A stretch of DNA of 64,000 nt from Anaeramoeba flamelloides (GCA_027625915.1 JANTQA010000023.1:2976001-3040000), one strand, 5' to 3'. Counted from the stretch's first letter, positions 43,190-54,395 are shown. Numbers and translations: made by a program. Notes: generated from the sequence alone by a model not told the origin.

Positions 43190-43482
43190 TCTATTTCTTT
43201 GTTAAAAATTAAAATTGTAGGTAATTAGATTTTTTAATAGTAAATGTATTTATTGTAAAAAAAGTTACAAAGACTCAATTTTCTTCAAGTTAATTTGGAG
43301 TTTTAAAACAACTTTTTTTTCAATTCAATTTTTAAAGAATAGATCAAAAGAAAAAAAGTAAAAATCAAAAAAAAATATAAAAATTAAGATCCAAAAAGAA
43401 AAAATTAACTAAATGGGAAATAATAATCAGATTTAAAAATTGAAATTTTATTTTGAGAAGAATAATGTATTAAACTCATAGA
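43190..43482 (-). mobile_element. MITE family D fragment (reversed)
   Basis: The reverse complement reads ATTCTATGAGTTTAAT, CTTCTCAAAATAAAATTTC, TGGATCTTAATTTTTA and CTCCAAATTAACTTGAAG in the same order as the left part of 8438-9170 and 60032-60600. Neither terminal repeat is preserved. Confidence 0.62.
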
Positions 43483-43768
43483 ATATTTTTTATTTATTCA
43501 TAAAAACTAACATATTTAATTGAATAAGAGTTTAATTTCAAAAATAAATGAAAAAAAAATTATCTCTACCTTTTCTTTGAAAATTTATAAAATTTAACCA
43601 AAGAATTAACAATAAAAATAATTGGAATTTAGGAAAACTTAAAGCCTCTTAAAAAGCATATTTATAATTAAAATCAGCTCTGCTTTTAAGAAAATAACTT
43701 TATTTAAAAAATTAAAATAAAACCAAAATCTAAAATTAGGGTAAAAATATCTAATTCTAATTAAATAA

Positions 43769-43872
43769 TAGTAAAAAAAAAAAATTCCAAATTTTGTGCC
43801 TTAATTTAAGATTTTTTTTGTAACTTAATTTTTTTTTTCAAGTTTGTGACGTAAAAATGAAATTAACTGTAT
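43769..43872. mobile_element. MITE family A, right-half fragment
   Basis: It starts in the loop and ends AAATGAAATTAACTGTA, with substitutions relative to the young copies. The left half is missing. Confidence 0.7.
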
Positions 43873-43894
43873 AATGAGTTTTTGAAATATACTA

Positions 43895-44295
43895 CCTGAA
43901 AGTGATTTTTGGTTTTCTTTTGTAATCTACTTATTCTAAAAATCAAATAGATTTTCAAAAGAAAACAGAACCCCACAAGAAAGCTAAATGACTTTTTCAG
44001 AATTGATAAGAAATGAAACAAAGTTTTGAATATACTCGATTCTTTTGAATTCTGGAAAAGTTTAGCTAGGGTTTTTTTAAATTAAGAAATAAAAAGAAAA
44101 ATTAATAAATTGTATTTTTATATCAAAAATTAAAAAAAAAAACAACATTATGTTTTCCAGAATTTAAACGAACTGAATAAAATCACAATCGTTACTCTAG
44201 TCTTTTGAATTCTAATTAATATCATTATGTTTTTGTAATTTTAGAAATTTTTTAAAAAACTCGGCACTCTAGTCACTCTACAGCACTTGACAGTA
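43895..44295. repeat. Family C repeat, copy 3
   Basis: TTCTTTTGAATTCTGGAAAA and its complements, and the array in reverse orientation: GGCACTCTAGTCACTCTACA with AGCACTTGACAG (44262-44292). Confidence 0.6.
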
Positions 44296-44499
44296 ACCGA
44301 AAAGAATAATTAAAAATAATTAACAACCAAATCTATTTATTTATCAAAAATATTTTGGTTTTTCATCAAGTTTAACAATTTTAAAATTCAGAACATGTAC
44401 CATTGCTTAATTATATATTGCCACATAATAAATAAAAAGTCAAATAAATTTTGTTTTTATGTTTAAAATATGAACAAACAAGAAATATTAAAAAAATAT

Positions 44500-44730
44500 T
44501 GATCACTTTTGATGGATGTGCCCTTCCTGTGATAAAAACTATATGAATGATATTTGTAAATAGATTAAAAGAAAATCAATTATAATGAAATAATTTTAAA
44601 CTATAACAGTTTGAAATTATTTACGTTAATTAAAAAATCGTAAAATCTGTAATTTTAAACTTTTATTTTCTTTCAGAAATTTAAGTCGAAGGGCACCTAG
44701 CGTGTAATTTACACTTCTTCAATTAATAAT
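44500..44730 (+). mobile_element. LINE 3' end fragment
   Basis: It carries WMCPSCDKNYM (the CP motif, after a stop at HF*) and ends RNLSRRAPSV-stop with GTGTAATTTACAC, like 27640-27903. Heavily mutated and 5'-truncated. Confidence 0.66.
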
Positions 44731-45058
44731 ATTTTTTGTTTTTTTGAAAAATTGAATTTTGTTAGGCTAAATATTTTGAATTGTAGTTTAAAAAATATTG
44801 GTATGGAATCATTTTATATTTTTGAATAAAAAAAAAAAATAAAATAAAATTTTATAATTTTTATATATTATTTGTATTATTAATTTAACATTTAAAATAG
44901 AATTAAATCTAGAAATACAACTTTATTAAATCATTGAAATATTTTTACATTGGAAATAAAAAACCGTATAACAAAAATAATGATTCAAACAAAAAAGTAA
45001 TTGCCAAATAAACAAAATCTTGAATCTTAAAGGGCATATGAAGAATATATAATTTCCA

Positions 45059-46864
45059 TTAATCTTTATATTTTTTTTTAAAAAATGATCTTCTTCGTTT
45101 TTTTTTATTTGAAACCAATGGGATCTCTGAAAAATTCTTAAATTCGTCGGTCTCAACATGCTCGTAAGTGGGTACTATAATTTTGGTGAAAAAATATTCA
45201 TTGATTTTCTTCATGAGCCAATCTTCCCATTGATGAAATTCAACATTTGTAAGTACTTGTTGATACCATTCCTGCATCAATTCGGTTCCAATTTCGTGTT
45301 CAATTTTAAATTTGTAGTCGTGGTTGAGTTGGTAGGATGTTGATTTACACCTGATCATTAACCAAAAATAGATTGCGTCCATGGGCAGTATTTTCATATT
45401 TGTTTCTTTATTTGTATGTGTAAAAGAATGTTTTTTTAATTTTAATCTCTCGGAAGAATCTGATTCTTCGGTGGATTCTTCTGAATCTAAGCTAGAAGTG
45501 GAATGCGAAGAAACGCTATCAGATGTTTCAGAAGATCTTAGTTGAATTTTCCGCATTTTATCACGTTCATCAGACTCATGGCTTTCATTTGTTTCTTTAT
45601 TGCTTCTGCTCTCTAATTTTTGGGGTTCGTCGCGATTTTTATTTACTGTCGTATTTTGATCTTTTTCTTTTGTTACCTTGGTTTTTTGTGACTCTCCAGT
45701 TTCCTTTATTTCCATTGTATTAATTGTTTGTTTGGTTTCGTCTATCGATTTGTTTTCATTATTTTCTGTTTGTTTATTTTTTGTTTGTGTTTTTTTAAGA
45801 GTTTTGGAACTTTTTTTTTTGAGTCTGTTTTTTATTTTAACGTTGGTTGGTGGCATTGACTTTTGTTGGTAATATTTTATTTTAATTTCATCAAACAGAT
45901 TCCCCTTGATCACTTTTTCATTTTTTTTTTGATTCTGTTTTAACGTGTGCCCTTTCTTTTCGGTTTTTTCTTGTTCTTCTTTTTTGTACCTTTGTTCTTT
46001 ATTTTCCTTTTCTTGATCTTTTTCTTGATCTTTTTCTTTTTCTTTTTCTTTTTCTTTTTCTTGATCTTGATCTTGATCTTGATCTTGATCTTTTTCCTTT
46101 TCTTTTTCTTTCAAGTTCTTTAATTCATCCAAAAGTTCTTGTGAATATTGCTCTAGAGTCATTAACCTGTTTTGAAAATTTTCTTTGGTTTCTTCAATTT
46201 GCTTGGTCTTCTTTTCATAATATTTGTCTTTTTGTTCTTGGTATTGTTTTTCAAACATTTCCATATTCTCAACTTTTTTCACAAGCAAATCATTAGCCCC
46301 TTGTTTGTGTTCTTCCCATTCTTGGTTTGTTTGGGCACCCATTTTTTTTAATCGTTGTAAATATTGGACCTGTGATTCAAGATTGTGAAGCATATTCTTT
46401 TTATTATCTTTTTTTTCCAATAGAGATTTTTTTGTTAGTTTCAATTTGCCATTCTTATTGTTTAAAATGTTGTCACATTCATCAAGACGGGTTTTTAAAA
46501 GATTGGATTGCTTTTTTAATTTTTCAATTTCCTTTTTTGATTCAACTATATACTCGAGATTGCTTTCTTTGTTGTTGATTTGATCAACAAGTGCTTGATT
46601 TTCTTTTTTTAATAATTCTCTTGTTTGCTTTGTTTTTTGGAACTTTTGGACCAACAGGCCCTTTTCTTTTTTACTCAGCTGGCACTCTTCCTTAAATGTG
46701 TTTTTGTCTTCACTTAATTTTTGTTTTAAACCCTTTAAATTTTCGACCAGATCATCTTTTTGGGACGTGAGTTTTTTTTTTTTAGCAAATAATTTTTGTG
46801 CATGAAACATTGCTTCACTTAATTCGCTTTCTAGTTCTTGGTATTTTTCAATTATTGGATTCAT
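45059..46864 (-). CDS. Large coiled-coil protein (601 aa)
   Basis: A single open exon from ATG (46862-46864), MNPIIEKYQELESELSEAMF, to a TAA at 45059-45061. Residues 1-250 form a long coiled coil with regular Leu and charged heptads (LKQKLSEDKNTF, KKENQALVDQINNKES). Residues about 250-290 are a low-complexity DQ/EK/DQEK tract encoded by tandem hexanucleotides. Residues 300-480 are Lys/Glu/Ser/Thr-rich and likely disordered (SSHSTSSLDSEESTEESDSS). Residues about 490-580 are a compact conserved-looking domain (AIYFWLMIRCKS, WYQQVLTNVEFHQWEDWLMK) that I do not recognise. It ends with a basic tail (KKKRRRSFFKKKYK), which may be a nuclear localisation signal. A structural or scaffold protein is likely, but this is inference. 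Confidence 0.8.
   Translation of the reverse strand: MNPIIEKYQELESELSEAMFHAQKLFAKKKKLTSQKDDLVENLKGLKQKLSEDKNTFKEECQLSKKEKGLLVQKFQKTKQTRELLKKENQALVDQINNKESNLEYIVESKKEIEKLKKQSNLLKTRLDECDNILNNKNGKLKLTKKSLLEKKDNKKNMLHNLESQVQYLQRLKKMGAQTNQEWEEHKQGANDLLVKKVENMEMFEKQYQEQKDKYYEKKTKQIEETKENFQNRLMTLEQYSQELLDELKNLKEKEKEKDQDQDQDQDQEKEKEKEKEKDQEKDQEKENKEQRYKKEEQEKTEKKGHTLKQNQKKNEKVIKGNLFDEIKIKYYQQKSMPPTNVKIKNRLKKKSSKTLKKTQTKNKQTENNENKSIDETKQTINTMEIKETGESQKTKVTKEKDQNTTVNKNRDEPQKLESRSNKETNESHESDERDKMRKIQLRSSETSDSVSSHSTSSLDSEESTEESDSSERLKLKKHSFTHTNKETNMKILPMDAIYFWLMIRCKSTSYQLNHDYKFKIEHEIGTELMQEWYQQVLTNVEFHQWEDWLMKKINEYFFTKIIVPTYEHVETDEFKNFSEIPLVSNKKKRRRSFFKKKYKD
46008..46106 (-). repeat. Tandem hexanucleotide tract in a coding region
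   Basis: Repeated TTGATC (coding DQ) and TTTTTC/TTTTTT-type units (coding EK) lie in tandem, all multiples of three, so expansion keeps the frame. Such tracts usually vary in length between strains. Confidence 0.8.
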
Positions 46865-47865
46865 TAACGATCTTTTTTTGTTTTTTTTTCAAATCACAAA
46901 TTGGAAATAAAATAAAATTACACAAGTTTGAAAAATGATTTTTTTGATTAACAATAACTTCTTTATCCTTTCATAAAAATGAACAGATCGTTATAACGCT
47001 GATTTTTTTTGTCAAGTGTCAGATAATTAGAAATTAAAATTTTTAACTTATTCAAGTTTTTTCGGGAAAATTTGTCAAAAGAATTTTTCCAGAGAGTAGA
47101 AAACAATTTAAGTTGTTGAAAAATGCTTAACAACTATTTTTACAATTCCTTAACAAAACCAAATTGTTTTGAAAAAATTTTTGATCATTCCAGAAAAGTT
47201 TTAGTTTAAAGACAATGCCCAAAAATGAAATGTTATTTCTTTTTTAATTTAACAGTTTTAGAGTGTTTGTGAAGCCTCGAAAAAAGTTATTCAGTTAGAT
47301 CTGAAAGGATTAAAAAAATTATGATTTTTATAAATTTTCCTTTGTTTAGTTTCTCAAGGAAATATCAAGAAGAGTTAATAAAAAAGTATTTTCGTTTCTT
47401 CAAATTCACTTGTTAAATTTTTACTGGTTAGACTTTAACAAAAATCTTAAACAATGGTACCTTTAGGTTGACTGAGGATCTGTTGAGAATTTTAACTTTT
47501 AAAATTTTTATGTTGACTGCATTCATTTTTTAAGGGACTAGTCTCAATTATTTTTTTCTTTTGACCAATTCTAAATAAGGATTCCTGATCAATAAATATG
47601 TTTAATATTAAAAATAAACAGAGGTTTATAAATCTTAAATAATTGTAAAGTAATTTTCTCGCTCTCTATGAAATTTATGTAAAAAAATTTAATAGAGATT
47701 AGTCCCTTAACGACTACCTGGGCAATTGAAATATTAAAAGCATTGTGAGTTTCTATCACGGTTTGGTGTTTGTTAAATTACACCAATTTGTATTTGGCGA
47801 GATTTAAGAATGAAAAATTGAATTTTTTCTCCAAAAATGTTCCAATTGATGTTGACTGGTTTTTG
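46865..47865. other. Upstream DNA of the coiled-coil gene
   Basis: AT-rich. I see no coding stretch or identifiable promoter element. A minus-strand open frame at 47773-47997 only translates the 18-bp minisatellite. Confidence 0.4.
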
Positions 47866-47943
47866 TGATCTGTGATTTCTATAATTTATGTGATTTCTAT
47901 AATTCTTGTGATTTTTACAATTTCTGTGATTTCTTTCATTTTT
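47866..47943. repeat. 18-bp minisatellite
   Basis: About four units of TGTGATTTCTATAATTNN in tandem with one or two changes each. A lone related unit pair (TCTGTGATTTCTGCGATTTC) occurs near 48877. Confidence 0.85.
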
Positions 47944-48194
47944 GAAAAATAAGGTTTGAAAAAATTGACTTTTTGAGAAAATTTCACTTGAAATCAATTC
48001 TTAGAACCCTTACAAATTATTGGCTATTTTCTATCCTCTTTTTTGGATTGTTCGTTGAGTTGATAGTTTTCTCAAAATTGTTTTTATATATCAATAAAGA
48101 GAAAAGTGAAAAATTTCCATGAATATACCTATGTTATTTTAAAACAAAGATATTTTTGAAGAAAGGTACTGTAATTAAATTGGTATTGTGTTAT

Positions 48195-48420
48195 ATCCAG
48201 CAAAATTCTTCATTTCCACAAATAGAAAGATCATTTTTTCCCAACGAACAAAATATTTTTTAAAATAAAAAAACATCACTAATTTTTTGTAAATTTAATT
48301 TCACTTAGATCCTTTCATGAAAATTCCACAAAACCTTTACCACAACAACCTCAACTCAATTTGTCTTGATACAAACCAATTTTTTTTTGAGAGAAACGAT
48401 CCAAACAAAAAAATTTTATC
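48195..48420. repeat. Upstream repeat H2 (inverted partner of 33755-33975)
   Basis: The reverse complement shares ordered blocks with H1: TTTTTGTTTGGATCGTTTC, TTGAGTTGAGG, TTTTCATGAAAGGATC and TTGGGAAAAAATGATC. Confidence 0.68.
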
Positions 48421-48454
48421 TAAAAAGAATTAAAAATATTCTGTTCAATTGGAC

Positions 48455-48502
48455 ATGGATTATATTGTTCCACAAACAATTCAAGGAGACATTCTCTCTT
48501 AG
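48455..48502 (+). pseudogene. Truncated copy of the 33.6-kb small ORF
   Basis: ATG GAT at 48455 opens MDYIVPQTIQGDILS, then TAG. It aligns with MDHFDQKTIRGNIIL at 33714, and similarity continues a short way past the stop (ACATGGTTCGGGG against GCATGGGGGGAAA). Either this copy is broken or the conserved part is a short leader peptide. Confidence 0.45.
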
Positions 48503-48545
48503 ACATGGTTCGGGGATTTAATTCAAGGAAAAATAAATAGAACCA

Positions 48546-49289
48546 AAAAAAAATTAAGCCAAAATCACACTCTTTGTAATAATTAATACAACCATTCCAG
48601 TCCTACCGTGGAATATTTATAATACCCTGAAATTGATTTTCTATTCAGAAATTTTATTTTGTACAACAAACCATAAAACCGCCCGAGTCGTACTGTGGTA
48701 ATGCTTAAATAAAGTTTAATATTAAGTTATCTGTTTTTTTTCGTTTTGGAAATTGACTAACAAATTCATTAAAATACTCACATTAATGTGGATCTCCAAT
48801 GAATCAAAATTGTTAAAATCTCGGCTTTTATAATTTAAAAATAAAAGACAGAAAAATAGAATCAATTTTCCAGAGTTTCTGTGATTTCTGCGATTTCAAT
48901 TCTTGAGAAAATTTAATTTTTGTTTTGGTTTTTCAAAACAAAAAAAATGACATGAATGAAATAAGAGAAGTTGAAATTTTTTTTATATTAATTGGAATGG
49001 ATTTTTCTATTTCACACCACACAATTATAATAATAAACAACCAATTTCTATATCTTATAATTTTTCACAGTTGGGCTGGAACTGTTGTATGGTTTGTGGA
49101 TATAATATAACAATACAAAGTAACTCAATAATTTTTGATCATTGACAATATGATCATTTAGATTGAAAGCCTTATTCACAATATAAAAGCAAAAACTGTC
49201 CATTTTTTTGTCCAATCTCCTTTATCAAAAATCCCAATGAGAAAAGGTTCATTGAAATGTAAAAATGATTACTATTTGTCTCAAAATAA
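48546..49289. other. AT-rich intergenic DNA
   Basis: No gene. GTCCTACCGTGGAAT (48600) and GTCGTACTGTGGTAAT (48686) are two similar boxes about 85 bp apart. A related GTCGTACCGGCAATG lies at 34140. Confidence 0.4.
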
Positions 49290-49475
49290 ATGGAATAAAA
49301 GTTTCATTCAGCTTTCCTCAAAAAGATTATTATTATCATACAACTTTTCAAATTTCCAATTCTGAAAATCAGCTTAAATTATTCTTTCAACTTTTTAGAA
49401 ATGGGGTCATTGATGATTTATTTTTGTTTTTGCATTTTTTTTTTTTTGAAAAGCTAAATGAAAATCTTGATCTTT
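49290..49475. mobile_element. Family J element, copy 3
   Basis: AGTTTCATTCAGCTTTCCTC on the left and GAAAAGCTAAATGAAAATCT inverted on the right, about 180 bp apart, no coding content. Confidence 0.5.
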
Positions 49476-49669
49476 TATTTTTACAATTAATAGTACGATT
49501 GAAACCTATCTAAATACTTGTTTCAAAACTATAACTTTAAGATATTCTAAATAAGTTAATTTAAAAAAATGACATTTTTATTGCTTTTATACTGGTATTA
49601 AGGCTTTAAAATTATTTATTATTGAGAGTTTTAAATTTTAAAAAAATTTTTTTGATATTTTTTTTATTT

Positions 49670-50400
49670 TTCTTTTTCATTTTGAAACTTCCTTAATAAG
49701 GTGTTGGAGTCCATGTAGCTCAAAATTTTTTGTTCATATTCATTTAAAAAATGATATAAAATGATTTTTTGATCCAAATTGGAGAATATTTTAAAGATCA
49801 TTCCATAAAATTGTAAATGAGATTGGAATATATTGGGCTGGGTAAAATTCTTGAATTGTAAAACGTAGTCCTCAAGGTATTCTTTTTAATGGTGCAAAGT
49901 TTTCATTTGTCTTATAATAGTAAATTTTTTTCTAAAATTCAAAGAATTTTGCCCTCATACAAGAGTATTTTTTTAATTGATGAGATCTGCTGGGAGAATT
50001 ATTTTATTATCAAATGGTGAGAGACACACGAACCGTGGAGTACTCATATGGATAACTTAAATAATAAACACTTGAATCTTAGACTTTTCCTTTTAAGGAA
50101 CTAACATACTAAACGTTATTGTCTCTAGGGAGATAGAAAAACTACTCTTAAATTATCTTTCAACTTGGTACCTTGAATCATTAAAGTGTTTTCAAAAGTA
50201 AGCCAATTAAAACCACGGAGATCAAACGAAATTGTTGGGTTAAAGGATCTCGTAATCGAGTCAGAAATATAAGATTTTCTTGTTCAAAAAAATCAAGTGA
50301 CGGTTTACCGGATACTTTTGGTTGTGGTTCTTATTTTAGATCAAGAATTGTTCTTTTCATAGTTGTGCAGTATTCTTTTCTTTTTGTCACTACCTGTATA
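49670..50400 (-). mobile_element. Coding-like dispersed repeat, family K (fossil, origin unknown)
   Basis: On the minus strand this stretch has protein-like composition over most of its length, in more than one frame, with several breaks. Short readable parts include GKPSLDFFEQENLIF, FDLRGFNWLTFENT, RFVCLSPFDNKIILP, KEYLEDYVLQFKNF and FKIFSNLDQKIIL. Diverged partial copies occur near 21035-21150, 33290-33400 and 41235-41470. A dispersed, broken coding repeat is most easily explained as part of a mobile element, perhaps a structural protein gene of a retroelement or virus-like element, but no diagnostic domain is visible. It looks old and inactive. Confidence 0.45.
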
Positions 50401-50998
50401 ACCAAAAGTCAGAAAAATAATTTTGAACAGATCTAGGACTCAATAAACTGTACAATTCAGACAATACAATACAAGAACAAAAGACCCAATTTATCTCCTA
50501 ACGAAACTTTTTTTTGATAAGACTCTCCGGCGGACTAAATGGAAAACCAAAATGGCAAGGGTTTGTTTCAACTGTTACATAAAATTCTTTTTTGGTCAAC
50601 ATTTTGAAAATCAAATTCAAATCCAATTTTGATTAAATTTTCCATTTTTTGACTTTGAGAAGATTCAGAATTATTTGTCTTTTCAAGTTGACGAGTGTTT
50701 GAGTTAAATTCAACAACAGTCTTAAAATACTATAAAAGTTTGTTCCTGAGAAATAAATTAGTGAAAACAATACAAAAAGTACGAAAAAAAATTTTGAATA
50801 GTGACATCCTGTTAAAAAAAATTCAAAATAATGATTTATAAGATTATATATTCCTTCAAAAGAGAAATTTTTCAATTGAGCGACACTGTTGGGTCTTTTT
50901 TAGAACTTTTCTCTCACATAAAAAGGAAAAATTGTAGAAATATAATCATTTTTTATTTTTTCATTTACTGATAATTAAAAAGAATTTTTACTACAACC
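50401..50998 (+). promoter_or_regulatory. Upstream region of the sirtuin gene
   Basis: AT-rich leader DNA. The last 40 bases before the ATG are A-rich (ATAATTAAAAAGAATTTTTA). No defined promoter motif was recognised. Confidence 0.35.
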
Positions 50999-52092
50999 AT
51001 GTCAAACGAAGAATTAACTGAACACTTGGACAATCCCAAAGTTCTCAAAAAAAAGGTTAAAAAGCTTGCAAAGCTCATTCGAAACTCGAATTATCCAGTC
51101 ATTCATACAGGTAATATCTTTTTTGATTCCGAAAAACAAGGAACACAATAAACAAAAAATTAAAAAGTTTTTCCACAACAACATCCCAAATTTTACCAAC
51201 AACATCCCAATTTTTTTTAACAACAATAGGTGCAGGAGTTAGTACCTCTGCAGGAATACCAGACTACCGGGGCCCCAATGGGGTTTGGACGTGCCGTGAT
51301 CAAGGAAGAAATGTTCCTTATGTTAAAAAGCCCTGGAATTTGTTAGAGCCGACCTATTGCCATATGACGATTTCAAAATTGATTGACTTGGGGCTTGTCA
51401 AACACCTAATCTCACAAAACACAGACGGTCTGCACGTGCACTCCGGCGTATCACTTGACAAGATCTCTGAGTTGCATGGAAACACCAACAAGGAGCATTG
51501 CAAAGATTGTGAAACAGAATATTTCAGGCCCTTTTCTGTGTACGACACCTGGACACCACCCAACGATCACCGATCAGGAAGGAAATGCGAAAACTGCGGG
51601 GGGCTTTTGTATGACACCATCATCAACTTTGGTGAAAACCTCAGCAAAAAGGAAATCGACTCAGGCTATAAACACTCAAAGAAATCTGATCTTTCCATTG
51701 TTCTTGGTACCTCTTTAAAGGTTACACCTGCTGCCGACTTGCCTATGATCCCCGTGAAAAAAAAAACGGGCAAAATGGTGATTGTCAATTTGCAAAAAAC
51801 ACCACTTGACGATTATGCCTCAATTAGAATCTTTGCCAAAACTGACGATGTCTGTAAATTGCTGATGAAAGAACTGGAAATACCAGTCCTGTCTTTTAAA
51901 GAAACCCTTGAATTAAGAGCAGAAGAACGAAGAAAAAAACTTGGCATCACAAAGGAAGAAGAAGAAGAACAAAACAAAAAGGAAAGAAAAAAATACATTG
52001 AAGAACGTACAAAACTAGTTGAAAATCATAAGAAGGGTGGATTTTTTAATAACTTTTTCGATGGCGTCGAACAAGATGATGATTCTGATTAA
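50999..52092 (+). CDS. SIRT6/7-type NAD-dependent sirtuin deacylase (324 aa)
   Basis: Exon 1 is 50999-51110 and exon 2 51230-52092. Together they give 325 codons including the stop. The enzyme removes acyl groups from lysine using NAD; SIRT6/7 relatives act on chromatin. Residues 38-58 (GAGVSTSAGIPDYRGPNGVW) are the NAD-binding signature in its class IV form. SQNTDGLHVHSG (99-110) is the second NAD motif. His120 in SELHGN is the catalytic base. Cys128, Cys131, Cys157 and Cys160 hold the structural zinc. GLLYDTIINFGE and LGTSLKVTPAADLP complete the Rossmann core. The core is complete. Residues 260-324 are an added charged helix (ELRAEERRKKLGI, EEEEEQNKKERKK) ending in an acidic tail FDGVEQDDDSD, which may guide nuclear or chromatin interactions. 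Exon 2 is richer in GC than the flanks. AATAAA lies near 52323. Confidence 0.93.
51111..51229 (+). other. Sirtuin intron (119 bp)
   Basis: It begins GTAATATC, ends AACAACAATAG, and splits the first Gly codon of GAGVS (phase 1). Near its 3' end the phrase ACAACATCCCAAATTTTACC is tandemly repeated in part. Confidence 0.9.
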
Positions 52093-54395
52093 TTAGATCA
52101 CCAATCTTTGAATTAACTTTATTTTTTGTTTGCTGCCTTTTTGGGTTTTCTTTTGAAATAACAATAGCAAAATATTTGATTGGAATTCCCAAAGTTAAAT
52201 ATTAAAGCATAGTAGAATATCATTATGTTATTTATGTTTATCCCTCTTTTTTATTTCTATTTTTATTTTGATTTTTATTTTAATTTCTATTTTGATTTTT
52301 ATCTCGTCTTCCATAATTGTCAAATAAATTCTTAATTTTATAAAATATTTTTCCTTTATTTAATGTTTGTTTTCTTGGGTTTATTTTAATTCAAATATTC
52401 AATTTATAAATTATTTTCTTGTTTCCAAAGTATTTTTATAACTTTATGTTTATTATCGACTGTATTATTAATCAGAGTTCACAATTTGATTCTTTTTGGA
52501 CAATATCCTCAAAATTATTCTTTTATATTGCAATGATTGGTCTCAAATTATTTCTTGTTAATATTTTCTTTTTCATGGAATCTCATCATTCTCAAAATTA
52601 TATATTTAATAATTTTTTTTATTTTCAAAAAGAATTAATATTTCTCAAAAAATAAATATATTTAAGGTTGTTCTTTTTGTTATTTTAGTTTTCATCATCT
52701 TTTCATTAATCCTAATGTTTGTAACTTTATTCCTGAGAAGGAAATTATTTTTATTTGAAATGGAATCAAATGAATCTTTTTTTTTTAATAGAGTTTTGGT
52801 AATAGATTAAAAATTCTTTTTTTGATCAGATTTCAAAGTAAAATAATTTTTGATGTTTTTGTAAAATTATATTAAAAGGGACTTGAAGAAGTTCAAAATT
52901 TTTGATAAAAATTGATTCCATTGAAATTACTTTAATATTATGATTCAAAATTTTTACTTTTTGAGATTCTCAAAATTCCAAAAAATGGAATCATTTTGGG
53001 AACATTGTATATTATTTCCAGTAAAACAAAAAATTGATTACTCGTCATTCCGAAAATATTTCAAAAAGAACAATTTTAAAATGTTATTAAAGTACTAGTC
53101 GTTTATCTTGGTTTTTTTGTACACACTTGTGGGACAATTTGAAACTAAAAAAAGGATAATGTGAAATTGCACTTTTTTGATGGACAGAATTCAAATGACC
53201 AAAAAAAAGTCTCTTAGGATCTCTTTGACAAAAAATCAAAAAAAAAGTGTTCGAAAAGAATTATCAATTGTAAAAAATCAAAATTTTAAAAAAAAAAACT
53301 AATTTTTTTCCGATTTTATATTTATAAAGGGTTAAATTTCTCCAATTTAAAACAAATTATTTTCTTAAAAATTGAAATTTATTTAATTGAATTTTTGATA
53401 ATTTGTGATTATTTTTGAGCCCTATAAAATTTTAAAAAGTAATTATTTTGGAATATTACTGGTATATAATAATAATTCCTTTGAAAATAGAAAAAAAAAG
53501 AAAAATATATCTTAAAGAGATCTCAAAAAGTGCCAAAGATGCACATCAAAACGAAAACAGTTGTTTCCAAAATTATAATTCAGAACCATTCAAATTTAAA
53601 ATTTCTAAAGATCTTGGATGCTTTTTTCAATATAAGTTCCTGTTTTCCATTTTTGCCTTTGAGTGGCCAATTGTACTTTTCATTTTGATTAGCATTTGAT
53701 TGGATTTAGCGACTCATAACAGTTGCAATTTTTTTATTTAAATTCAAAAAATTATTCTTCACTATAATGATTTTACCCTTAAAAAACACAAATATTGTTC
53801 TAATCATACTTCAAGTTGCTTGATAATAATTCTTGTTGAAAAATAAATTGAATAAAAATTTTTTATCAACTTTTCAAAAAAAAAAAAATAAATAAGATTT
53901 ATATTGGTTATTAACCCCACCCTATTCTAAATCTGAAATAATAAACACATGTAAATTTTACACAAAATATACAGTTTTCACAATCCCTGAAAGGTATTAT
54001 AATATATACCAAGATTTAAAAGTTGAATGAATTGATATTTTTTTTTGAATCTTCGTAATTGTTTTTTTTTTAAAAAAAATAGAAACGATACTTTTGATAT
54101 GCTTATTTTTTAATAGACTGTATTAAAAATCTAATCATTAAGATAAGAATGTAAAAAATCAGAATAAAAAAAAAAGTATAAAAAATCTGGTTGATATTTC
54201 TAAAAAAATTTTTTTTTCAATGATTGAGATAAAAGTTTAGAACAAAAATAAAAAGTGGATGGTTGAATATTTATTGTTTTCACAATTAAAAAAAAAAGAA
54301 AATAAGTAACATCTAACTTTAGGATACCTGATTTCAGAAAATATCAAAGATTTGGGTATTAGATATATGAAAGTGATTTAAAGTTAGAAATTATG

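Noticed and set aside
47773-47997. 74-codon open frame rich in Asn/His/Arg
   Set aside because: Simple translation of the 18-bp minisatellite; no start context or flanking exon.
53448-53699. 83-codon open frame on the plus strand (EISKSAKDAHQNENSCF)
   Set aside because: Mildly coding-like but isolated, with no splice partners or recognisable motif.
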